This document shows, piece after piece, positions 57,394 through 64,000 of a DNA stretch of 64,000 nucleotides. The stretch's first letter is position 1; each line of letters begins with the position of its first letter. This DNA comes from Mycolicibacterium aubagnense (lineage in GTDB: Bacteria; Actinomycetota; Actinomycetes; Mycobacteriales; Mycobacteriaceae), in the NCBI RefSeq assembly GCF_010730955.1, contig NZ_AP022577.1:5952001-6016000 (forward strand). The letters are read 5' to 3'. The position numbers and the translations under genes are program-made. The notes below the pieces were generated by a model that searched no databases, was not told where the DNA came from, and saw nothing but the letters and a program-made list of their open reading frames with translations.

Positions 57394-58779
57394 CTACGGC
57401 CGACGTGGCTTGACCCGGGCGAGCACGGGACCGTCAGGCGTCACGGTGAACGCCACGGTCGTAGGGAAATCGTTTTCGACGGAATCAATTTCGAATCGGC
57501 GGACGATGTCGGCGACGGCCAACGTCGCTTGCTGCATTGCGAAATGTTGGCCCAGGCACGAGCGGGGGCCCGCACCGAAGGGCAGATACTGCCAACGGTT
57601 CCGTGCCGCGGACAGCTGCGGCGAGAAGCGGTCAGGGTCGAACGTGTCCGGGGATTCCCACAGTTTGGGGTCACGTTGCACGGACCGCCGGCCGATAGCG
57701 AGGGTTGTTCCGGCATCGACCCGGTATCCGGCGATGACTACGTCCTTAGTGGCGATTCGTGTTCCGGTGGCTGCTGGTGGGCATATTCTCAATGTTTCTT
57801 GCAGGACCTGGGTGGTGTAGGTCAGATCGCTGAGGTCGCCGGTAGTGAGGGGCCGATCGCCTATCGCCGCGGCCTCGTTCGCCACCCGTTCCTGAATGTC
57901 ATGGTGATGGCCCAGTGCCCACAGCGCGTACGTCAAAGTCGTAGCGGTGGTGCTGTATCCGGCGAACAGCATGCTGACGAGCTCGGCGATGATGGCATCG
58001 TCCGTCAAGCCCTGTCCCGTCTCCGGATCCGTGGCATTAATCAGCATTTGGACCAGGGGAGCTTCCCTGGTTGGGTCTGCCTTGCAGGAGTGCAGGATGT
58101 CGTTCGCGAGGCAGCCGAGGCTGGCCGCCGCGGCCCTGGCTTTTCGCCGGCCCGGCGTCGGCAACCAACTGGGGGCTCGCAGTGGTGACAGGCTCCGACT
58201 CAGAACATACTGGGACGTGATTTCCAGTGGTTCTGCGATGGCATCGGCCTGGGCCCCTAGGTCTGCGCCGAACACTGTCGAACCCAGGGTGCGTAGTGAC
58301 AGCATTGTGCTTTGGTTGGCCAAATCGACAGGTGTGTCTAGTCTCCAGGTGGCACACATGGCCTCGACAGCCTCGGCCATGTCTCCGCCGATCTGCGCGA
58401 CACTCTTGTGGGTAAACAGTGGTTGCAAGACGCGGCGCCGAGGTAGCCATTCAGCGTGAGGCGACACAAATGAGTTCGCGCCGATCAACTGACGAAGTTC
58501 AGTGTTGACAGCGCTGCCTTTGTCAATCGATCCGTCACGCGCGCTGCAGATATCACGGATACCTTCAGGTGACGTAGCCAGCACAATGGGCGGGATCAGC
58601 CACCGCGGCCCGAGAGAAATCAATGTGATCGGGCCTCCCGCGTCACGCAGGATGTCAGTCCCAGTGTGATGAGATCGCACCGCGCGAAGTCGCTGCAAAT
58701 AGGGCAGGGGATTCTTGGGCGCCGGCGGCAGATTCGCAATGACCTCAACGCCAGGTTCAACGCCACGATGCTCAACCAT
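57394..58779 (-). CDS. Cytochrome P450 (461 aa)
   Basis: The heme-binding loop is intact: FGAGPRSCLGQHFA (Cys ligand). ExxR is present in LQETLRICPP and the PERF-type region as FDPDRFSP. The I-helix reads FAGYSTTATTLT, so the acidic residue of the usual AG-x-D/E-T motif is Ser. That could alter proton delivery or dioxygen activation. Start at ATG 58779 gives the family's usual length, although the ribosome site is weak. It needs a ferredoxin or reductase partner not seen here. Substrate unknown. Confidence 0.88.
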   Translation of the reverse strand: MVEHRGVEPGVEVIANLPPAPKNPLPYLQRLRAVRSHHTGTDILRDAGGPITLISLGPRWLIPPIVLATSPEGIRDICSARDGSIDKGSAVNTELRQLIGANSFVSPHAEWLPRRRVLQPLFTHKSVAQIGGDMAEAVEAMCATWRLDTPVDLANQSTMLSLRTLGSTVFGADLGAQADAIAEPLEITSQYVLSRSLSPLRAPSWLPTPGRRKARAAAASLGCLANDILHSCKADPTREAPLVQMLINATDPETGQGLTDDAIIAELVSMLFAGYSTTATTLTYALWALGHHHDIQERVANEAAAIGDRPLTTGDLSDLTYTTQVLQETLRICPPAATGTRIATKDVVIAGYRVDAGTTLAIGRRSVQRDPKLWESPDTFDPDRFSPQLSAARNRWQYLPFGAGPRSCLGQHFAMQQATLAVADIVRRFEIDSVENDFPTTVAFTVTPDGPVLARVKPRRP

Positions 58780-58937
58780 TTCCACGGTAGTAGCGTAATG
58801 GTCCTGGATGAGGGCAGTCAGCGACCGATCGCAAGGCGCCTGGCAGGGTGAACAGCGTCGCGGCGCTGCCACAGATGCCCGAACACCGGCTATACGCCTG
58901 TATGTCTAGCCGCAGCCGAGCGGATGGAGCACGAGGA

Positions 58938-59354
58938 ATGTCACGCACGCAAGCAGACGACCTCAATTACGCGCTTCGCGAGCTCGACGAGCTGACGAAC
59001 CCGCCTGCGGAATGGGTTGAGGAAGGCATTCGCCCGGTCCGCGGCGATGTGTCCGTTGCAGCTTCAAACCTTCTGCGCGAACTTATCTTTCGAGCGGAGC
59101 TGCCGCTGCCTCAACTCGCGCAGGTGGCCGATGGGGGCGTCCGGATTTGGTGGCTTGGCTCCGGTGAACAACTCACGATCGAAATTACAGCCGAGGGTTT
59201 CTCCGCCACTGCCATCAGCGAGATCGATGGGCGGAAAACGGTGGTTTTCCACCGCGACATAGAAGGCGACGCCATCGCACTCACGGCCGATGAGCTCACT
59301 CAGACGCGGGCGCTCATCGAAGAACTGGGTGGACCATCTGCCCTGATCTGGTAG
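58938..59354 (+). CDS. Hypothetical protein (138 aa)
   Basis: ATG 58938 is preceded by GAGGA; the longer version from 58848 overlaps the P450 start region. The protein has an N-terminal helix (DDLNYALRELDELTNPP), then a beta section RIWWLGSGEQLTIEITAEGF, ATAISEIDGRKTVVFHR, and a helix at the end (DELTQTRALIEELGG). No family recognised; soluble. Divergent from the P450 gene. Confidence 0.55.
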   Translation: MSRTQADDLNYALRELDELTNPPAEWVEEGIRPVRGDVSVAASNLLRELIFRAELPLPQLAQVADGGVRIWWLGSGEQLTIEITAEGFSATAISEIDGRKTVVFHRDIEGDAIALTADELTQTRALIEELGGPSALIW

Positions 59355-59525
59355 CACTCATTGACCGCGCGCTCAATGAGTGCACCGTGCCTACAGCTGC
59401 GCTAGCGTTGCGGCGCAGCGCCAACTCGAGGCGATCGTCAATCGGAGTTTTCCGGGTCGACGGTTCCGCGCTCAGGAGTTGTTCTTCGAACGGTTCATTA
59501 ACTCCATCTGACTCATTCGCGGTGG

Positions 59526-61156
59526 TCAGACCGCCAGATCGTTCTCGGCGGTCCAGAACCGGGTCTGACCGCGTCCGCTGGTTTTCGCTTGGTACATCGC
59601 GCTATCAGCGTGCCGCAGAATCTCGTCGGCTGCCCGGGTCTCACCGGGTGCGGTTGCCGCGATGCCGATGCTGGCGCTGGCGTGGACGAGGCGGTTGTCG
59701 ACTCGGATCGGGTCGGCCAGGGTGGCGTGGAGGCGGTTGGCGATCTGCTCGAGGTCCTCGACGCTGGCCGGCGCCCCGATCAGGATGAGGAATTCGTCGC
59801 CACCGATGCGAGCGACGGTGTCCCTGGCGCGCAGAACCCCGGTGAACCGTCGGGCGCAAATCCGGATGACCGCATCGCCGGCATGATGGCCGAGGGTGTC
59901 GTTGACCTCTTTGAGCTGGTCGAGATCGATGAAAATCACCGCCGCTAGCGGCTGTTCGCCGACGCCGGCGAGCGCGCCGGTGATCTGGTCAGTGATCCAC
60001 GCCCGGTTCGGCAGGTCGGTGAGGGTGTCGTGGGTGGCGTCGTGCCGCAGCCGCTCGCTGGCCAGGTGCTGAGCCGTGACATCTTCGAAGGACAGCAGCA
60101 CCCCTGAGCCTTCGCGGTCCGCGGGGTCGAGCAGGCAGGTACTGACCGACAGCCAGATCCGGCGCCCGTCGCTATCGTCGATGAACAGCAGCTCATCGTT
60201 CACCGACCGACCGGTTCGCCGGGTGATCGCGACCGGCTGCTCTGCTTCGAGGCGCAGCTGCCCATCCGGGCCGTGCCCGGGAAAAGTCAGCCAGATCGAC
60301 GGAGCTGGACAGATCGCCGGGCAGCCCAGGATGCGTAGCGCCGCGGGTTGGCCGACTCGATGCGGCCCAGCGGGTCGATCACCATCACGCCGCGGTGCAG
60401 GGATTCGACGACCGTCTGGAAGTGCTGTTCGGCCCGACGCAGCGCGGTTCGGTCCGAGCAGACCAGCACATAGCCGGACTCCATGGCCGCGGCGGACACC
60501 CGAATCGCCAGGGCCCGTCCTTCCGCGGTGTGGTGCGTCGTGTTGTGTACGCCGCCGGCGGCGACGATCGCCGCGGGGTCCAGGGCCGCCCCGACCGCGG
60601 CGGCGATCGGCAGCCCCAGCGTCAGTTCCGCCGGCCGCTGATAGATGGTCTCGGCGGCCGGGTTCCAGGCGGTCACGGTCCCGTCGGCGGCGGTGCCGAT
60701 GATCGCGTCGGACACATGCTCAACCAGCGCGGCCTGGTAACGCAGGGTAGCCTGGGCCGCTTTCTGCGCGGTGATGTCCCGGAACACCACCTGATGGGCT
60801 GGCCGACCCTCCCAGGTGGTGAGGATCGAGATGATCTCGACGTCGAGGATTTTGCCGTCGAAGCGGAGAAGCGCGGCCTCAGCTGGTTCGGTCGCATCGC
60901 CCAGCTCGCGCAGCGTCGCCAACCGGGCCAGCATCCCCGGCACCGAATCCGCGTGAACGAATTCGGTGATCGGATGCCCAATCAGCTGCTCGGCGGATTC
61001 GGCGGCGATCCAGCGCACGCCCGCCGGATTGAGATAGACCACCCGGCCGGCCTCATGCACACAAATCGCGTCAGGGCTGTGATCTACCAGGACCCGGAAC
61101 CGCACACCATCCGGATCAAGGGCCACCGGTTCCACGGTCGGGCTGCTGTCTGTCAC
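59526..61156 (-). pseudogene. PAS-PAS-GGDEF diguanylate cyclase, split by a frame break
   Basis: From 61156 the frame gives two PAS domains (FRVLVDHSPDAICVHEAGRV near residue 20; ALVEHVSDAIIGTAADGTV near 150) plus the beginning of a third. Near 60340 it ends in noise (RRYASWAARRS), while the neighbouring frame continues ANPAALRILGCPA. Downstream there is a GGDEF domain (LTDLPNRAWITDQI, RDTVARIGGDEFLILIG) that keeps an intact GGDEF motif and the RxxD I-site five residues before it. One base missing from a CCC run would explain the break. An intact protein would make c-di-GMP. Confidence 0.75.
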
Positions 61157-61341
61157 GGTCCTCCCCGGCGTTCACTTCGGCGTCGTATTCAGATTCCCCC
61201 CGACAACGACACCCTCGCAACAGGCACTTTTCCTGTGGACGGACAGCAAGCTGCCCACGTCTACCGGAGGTAGTGCCTTCTGGCGAATTCAATAGCAACA
61301 TATCTGCATCAGGGTCAACGCAATGCGAGAAGGAGACAAAT

Positions 61342-62496
61342 ATGACAAACGTAATGGACATCGCAGGCATCGGTGCGGCCACCGGCTACGGGTGGGGACG
61401 CAAACGCCTGTGGTCCGGCTTGATGAGCGGCAAACCCGCAGCCGCATTGTATCCAGGGTACGGACCGGGCGGCCAGGACGCAGGCTGGCTGGCACGGGTC
61501 CCCGATGGCGGCGATACCGAGGATGGGCCGACCCGCTCGGCTCGGGCGATGCGCGCGGTTGCCCGCGAAGCCATCACCGATGCCCAAGCCAGGGGCTGGA
61601 CACCGGGCCGCCGGGTGGGGCTGCTGCACGCCCTGGTGCTGCCCGAAATCGAGACGTGGCGCGAGTTCTACCTGGTCGATGGCGGCCAACGCCGAGTCCG
61701 CGACTATCTCGCGCTGATGCCGTCCACGCCGGTATCGATGCTGATGCAAGAGCACGGATTCCACGGCCCAGCGATGAACGTATCGGCGATGTGCGCATCC
61801 GGAAACGCAGGCATGATCACGGCAAAGATGTGGCTCGACGCCGGCATGGTCGACGACGTGCTGTTCCTGGCCACCGACCTGTCCCTGACCCCGGAGAACG
61901 TCGAACACTTCGTCAAACTCGGGGTGGCCGTGACCGACACTGAACCGCTGGACGCGTGCCGTCCATTCCAGGAAGGCAGCCGCGGGTTCTCAGTGGGTGA
62001 GGCCGCAGTGGCGTTCGTGCTGACCGGCCAACGCACCCAGGCATACGCGTCGATGCAAGGCGGGGCGATGACACACGACGCCTACCACGTCACCTCGGTC
62101 GACCCAGCCCGCGTGCAGGTCGACGAATGCGTGCGCACCGCCCTCGATGTCGCCGGCGTCGCAGCCGAGGTGGCGTTCGTCAACGCACACGGCCCGGGCA
62201 CCGTGCAATGCGACGCCGCCGAAGCCGCCCTGGTTGACGAGATGTTTGACGGCCGGCCCGCCCTGTACTCAGTGAAGCCGCTGGCCGGACACTGCCAGGG
62301 CGCGGCCGCCGCGGTGGAAATCGCCGCTGCTGCAATGGGTTACGAGCACGGGATGATCCCCGCGCCGCCGACGGTCGCCGCTGGCCATCACCGGCTCCTG
62401 GACGGGCCGACGCCCATCGCTGGTGGCATCACCGTGAAGACCTCGCTAGGCATGGGTGGACAGAATTCCGCGGTGGTGCTGGCCCCGGCTGGGTGA
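61342..62496 (+). CDS. Beta-ketoacyl synthase-like enzyme (384 aa)
   Basis: ATG 61342 follows AAGGAGA closely. Thiolase-fold motifs: nucleophile Cys 151 in SAMCASGNAG, His 283 in NAHGPGTVQCD, and VKPLAGHCQGAA with Lys 312 and His 317, a Cys-His-His arrangement typical of KAS/FabF enzymes. The sequence is shorter than most FabF and has an atypical N-terminus. It could elongate or condense acyl groups. A strong terminator follows. The neighbours are a TetR regulator and a hydrolase. Confidence 0.8.
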   Translation: MTNVMDIAGIGAATGYGWGRKRLWSGLMSGKPAAALYPGYGPGGQDAGWLARVPDGGDTEDGPTRSARAMRAVAREAITDAQARGWTPGRRVGLLHALVLPEIETWREFYLVDGGQRRVRDYLALMPSTPVSMLMQEHGFHGPAMNVSAMCASGNAGMITAKMWLDAGMVDDVLFLATDLSLTPENVEHFVKLGVAVTDTEPLDACRPFQEGSRGFSVGEAAVAFVLTGQRTQAYASMQGGAMTHDAYHVTSVDPARVQVDECVRTALDVAGVAAEVAFVNAHGPGTVQCDAAEAALVDEMFDGRPALYSVKPLAGHCQGAAAAVEIAAAAMGYEHGMIPAPPTVAAGHHRLLDGPTPIAGGITVKTSLGMGGQNSAVVLAPAG

Positions 62497-62547
62497 ATCC
62501 GTCGTGGCAGGGAACGCGGGTGGCTCGGTTCGGGTAGGCAACTCACG

Positions 62548-62590
62548 CAAGGCGAGTTCATCGGCAATCGCGGCCGATGAACTCGCCTTG
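62548..62590 (+). terminator. Strong stem-loop after the ketosynthase-like gene
   Basis: Two 18-bp arms, beginning CAAGGCGAGTTCATCGG at 62548 and ending at 62590, with a 7-base loop. No long T run follows, so it may act as a terminator in both directions between the convergent genes at 62496 and 62658. Confidence 0.65.
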
Positions 62591-62657
62591 CACGTTTCAT
62601 GACGACGTTAGGTGAACCACGGGTGACCTCGTCGCGAGCAGTGACCGCAGCTGGGAA

Positions 62658-63293
62658 TTAGTCGGGCTGAATGAGCGCGCCGTGCTGCAGCAGGTTTGTG
62701 ATCGAAGAGTCCCATCGTTCGAGTTGTTCTCGATCGTAGAAATGCCCCGGCAGGAATCGCTCGATGTGCTGGCGCAAGATGATGGCGCCGACACGAAGAA
62801 TGATCGGGTTAAGGAATGACCAGAGAAAATCGACGTCGTCGCGCATCAGCCCCTGCTCCTGGAACCTTCGCCCTTGGCTTTCGCTGATCTTTGCTAGCCC
62901 GTCGAAGATCACTTGGCCGACTCCGCCGGCGGCGTCGCCTTCAACGAGGACCCGCTTAAGGTAATCCATGGCTATTGGGTGATTGGCTATGAGTTGGACG
63001 ATGCTCTTACCGGCCGTCACCGTGGTGTACTCAGCCTCTTGCACGGCCGGCTCGAGGTTGTCGGCGATGATTTGGAGGACGTGGGTGTCGACCGCCTCCA
63101 CAAGGGAGGCTTTGGTCGGGAAATGATGCTGAACGGCTCCCGCCGACATTCCAGCAAAGTCGGCTACAGAACGCAGCGACGTGACCGCGATACCTCGTTC
63201 TGCGAAGATCTGTAAAGCAGCCGCGACGATCTTCTCCTCAGTGGAGAGCTCGCGCTGCGGCCGCGCAAAACCAAAGACCCCTTGACCTTCCAT
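62658..63293 (-). CDS. TetR family regulator (211 aa)
   Basis: ATG 63293 gives a standard TetR size; the longer frame upstream is less likely because it overlaps the promoter region. HTH at residues 20-62: EEKIVAAALQIFAERGIAV, LRSVADFAGMSAGAVQHHF. The C-terminal ligand domain is helical with DVDFLWSFLNPIILRVGAII. It is divergent from the dienelactone hydrolase gene, with a 20-bp palindrome at 63313-63332 between them, the expected operator. Confidence 0.85.
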   Translation of the reverse strand: MEGQGVFGFARPQRELSTEEKIVAAALQIFAERGIAVTSLRSVADFAGMSAGAVQHHFPTKASLVEAVDTHVLQIIADNLEPAVQEAEYTTVTAGKSIVQLIANHPIAMDYLKRVLVEGDAAGGVGQVIFDGLAKISESQGRRFQEQGLMRDDVDFLWSFLNPIILRVGAIILRQHIERFLPGHFYDREQLERWDSSITNLLQHGALIQPD

Positions 63294-63312
63294 GGCTACG
63301 ACAATAGCGCTA

Positions 63313-63332
63313 ACCTGTAAGGAAATACAGGT
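63313..63332. promoter_or_regulatory. TetR operator candidate, 20-bp palindrome
   Basis: ACCTGTA-AGGAAA-TACAGGT, perfect 7-bp arms, 19 bp before the TetR start and 74 bp before the hydrolase start. Typical for autoregulation and control of the divergent gene. Confidence 0.65.
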
Positions 63333-63406
63333 GCATTGGAGCTCGATTTGAACATATCTTGTCGATTTGCTGCCCAAAACTATCGCGTCAATGAAGGCGC
63401 CAATCA

Positions 63407-64000
63407 ATGAGCTTCGTTACATACCATCACGGAAACGACAGCGTGGCGCCAGCCTACCTCGCTGTTCCGCGAGGCGAGGGGAGATGGCCGGCGGTCGTAG
63501 TCGTTCAAGATGTGTTGGGCATGACTGCCGATCTGCGTCGCACCGCCGATCGACTGGCCGAGAACGGCTACATCGCATTGGCGCCGGCTCTCTACGCCGG
63601 AGGCTTGAAGATCCGGTGCCTGATCGCCACGCTGCGCGCCGCCAGCGCCGGAATCGGCACTGGATACGCCCCGCTTGTCGCTGCGAGATTTCCTCCAGGC
63701 AGATGAACGTTGCACCGGCAAGATAGGACTGCTCGGCTTCTGCATGGGTGGCCAGCTGGCTCTGCAGCTCTCCGTCGGCGGACTATTTGATGCCTGCGCG
63801 GCGAACTACGGGGTCCTGCCCAAGGATTTGCACGCGTTGAGGGATGCGTGCCCGGTCGTGGCCAGCTACGGCGCAAAAGACCTCATTGCACGTCGAGGTA
63901 GCGCGGCGCGCCTCGATGCCGCTCTCGCGAAAGGCGATGTGCCACGAGACATCCGTGAGTACCCGGACGTGGGCCATGGATTCATCAACGACTGGCGCTT
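63407..64000 (+). pseudogene. Dienelactone hydrolase-like gene, frame-broken and running past the window end
   Basis: ATG 63407: SFVTYHHGNDSVAPAYLAV, VVVQDVLGMTADLRRTADRL, NGYIALAPALYAGG. Near 63660 the frame fails (GTGYAPLVAARF), while the next frame continues LSLRDFLQADERCTGK, IGLLGFCMGG with the catalytic Cys, CPVVASYGAKDLIA with the Asp region, and YPDVGHGF with the His. These are the three catalytic residues of dienelactone hydrolase. The 3' end lies beyond 64000. A one-base shift in one place explains it. Confidence 0.7.

Overview
This window looks like a mycobacterial (Mycobacterium/Mycolicibacterium-type) accessory replicon, most likely a large ESX-type plasmid or an integrated plasmid-like island. 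The evidence is high GC, PE and PPE proteins with other type VII (ESX) secretion substrates, many GTG starts, and GTGA/ATGA coupled genes. A replication-type primase-polymerase/ATPase fusion, four toxin-antitoxin or toxin-immunity style pairs and an IS3-family insertion are also present. No rRNA, tRNA or CRISPR was seen. No ESX core gene (EccB/C/D/E, mycosin) and no relaxase was recognised, so any secretion or transfer machine must lie outside the window.

Layout. 0-9 kb: replication block with an AEP primase/ATPase protein on the minus strand, a plus-strand operon of small unknown proteins, an FtsK-like ATPase and an EspR-like HTH regulator. A 15-bp palindrome that overlaps -10-like sequences recurs here. 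9-21.3 kb: minus-strand ESX substrate block with a lytic transglycosylase, a large Pro/Ala-rich protein, a PPE, a membrane protein, a PE, an EspK-like protein, an NlpC/P60 hydrolase and two small helical proteins. The two peptidoglycan hydrolases share an N-terminal module. 21.5-29.4 kb: two coupled acyl-CoA ligases, a metallophosphoesterase, a degenerate FtsK-like protein and a phage-type adenine methyltransferase. 29.5-35 kb: an EspC-like partner, a 712-residue polymorphic toxin with a Tox-REase-5-like C-terminus, its likely immunity protein, and an ImmA/IrrE-PIN pair. 35-42.3 kb: exported and lipoproteins, an HTH protein, a MntA-HepT module lying between a decayed copy and the intact 3' end of an ESX-substrate-like gene, and a secreted trypsin-like protease. 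42.3-48.2 kb: a possible site-type region bounded by an 18-bp inverted repeat, a 725-residue protein with about seven HTH modules, a divergent GntR/Nudix pair and a second metallophosphoesterase. 48.3-49.6 kb: an IS3-family element that split a small zinc-ribbon gene; the original gene can be rebuilt exactly. 49.8-57.1 kb: about twenty tiny genes, several with Cys clusters, plus RNase HI. 57.4-64 kb: catabolic/signalling cargo with a P450, a PAS-GGDEF diguanylate cyclase (frame-broken), a ketosynthase-like enzyme, TetR and a frame-broken dienelactone hydrolase.

How it fits together. The left half carries replication plus ESX cargo that would be exported by a type VII system, including cell-wall hydrolases and a nuclease-type toxin. 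The middle is dense in stability and exclusion-type modules. The right end is metabolic cargo. Several genes carry single-base frame breaks, which could be real decay or assembly errors; this should be settled before any of them is called a pseudogene.
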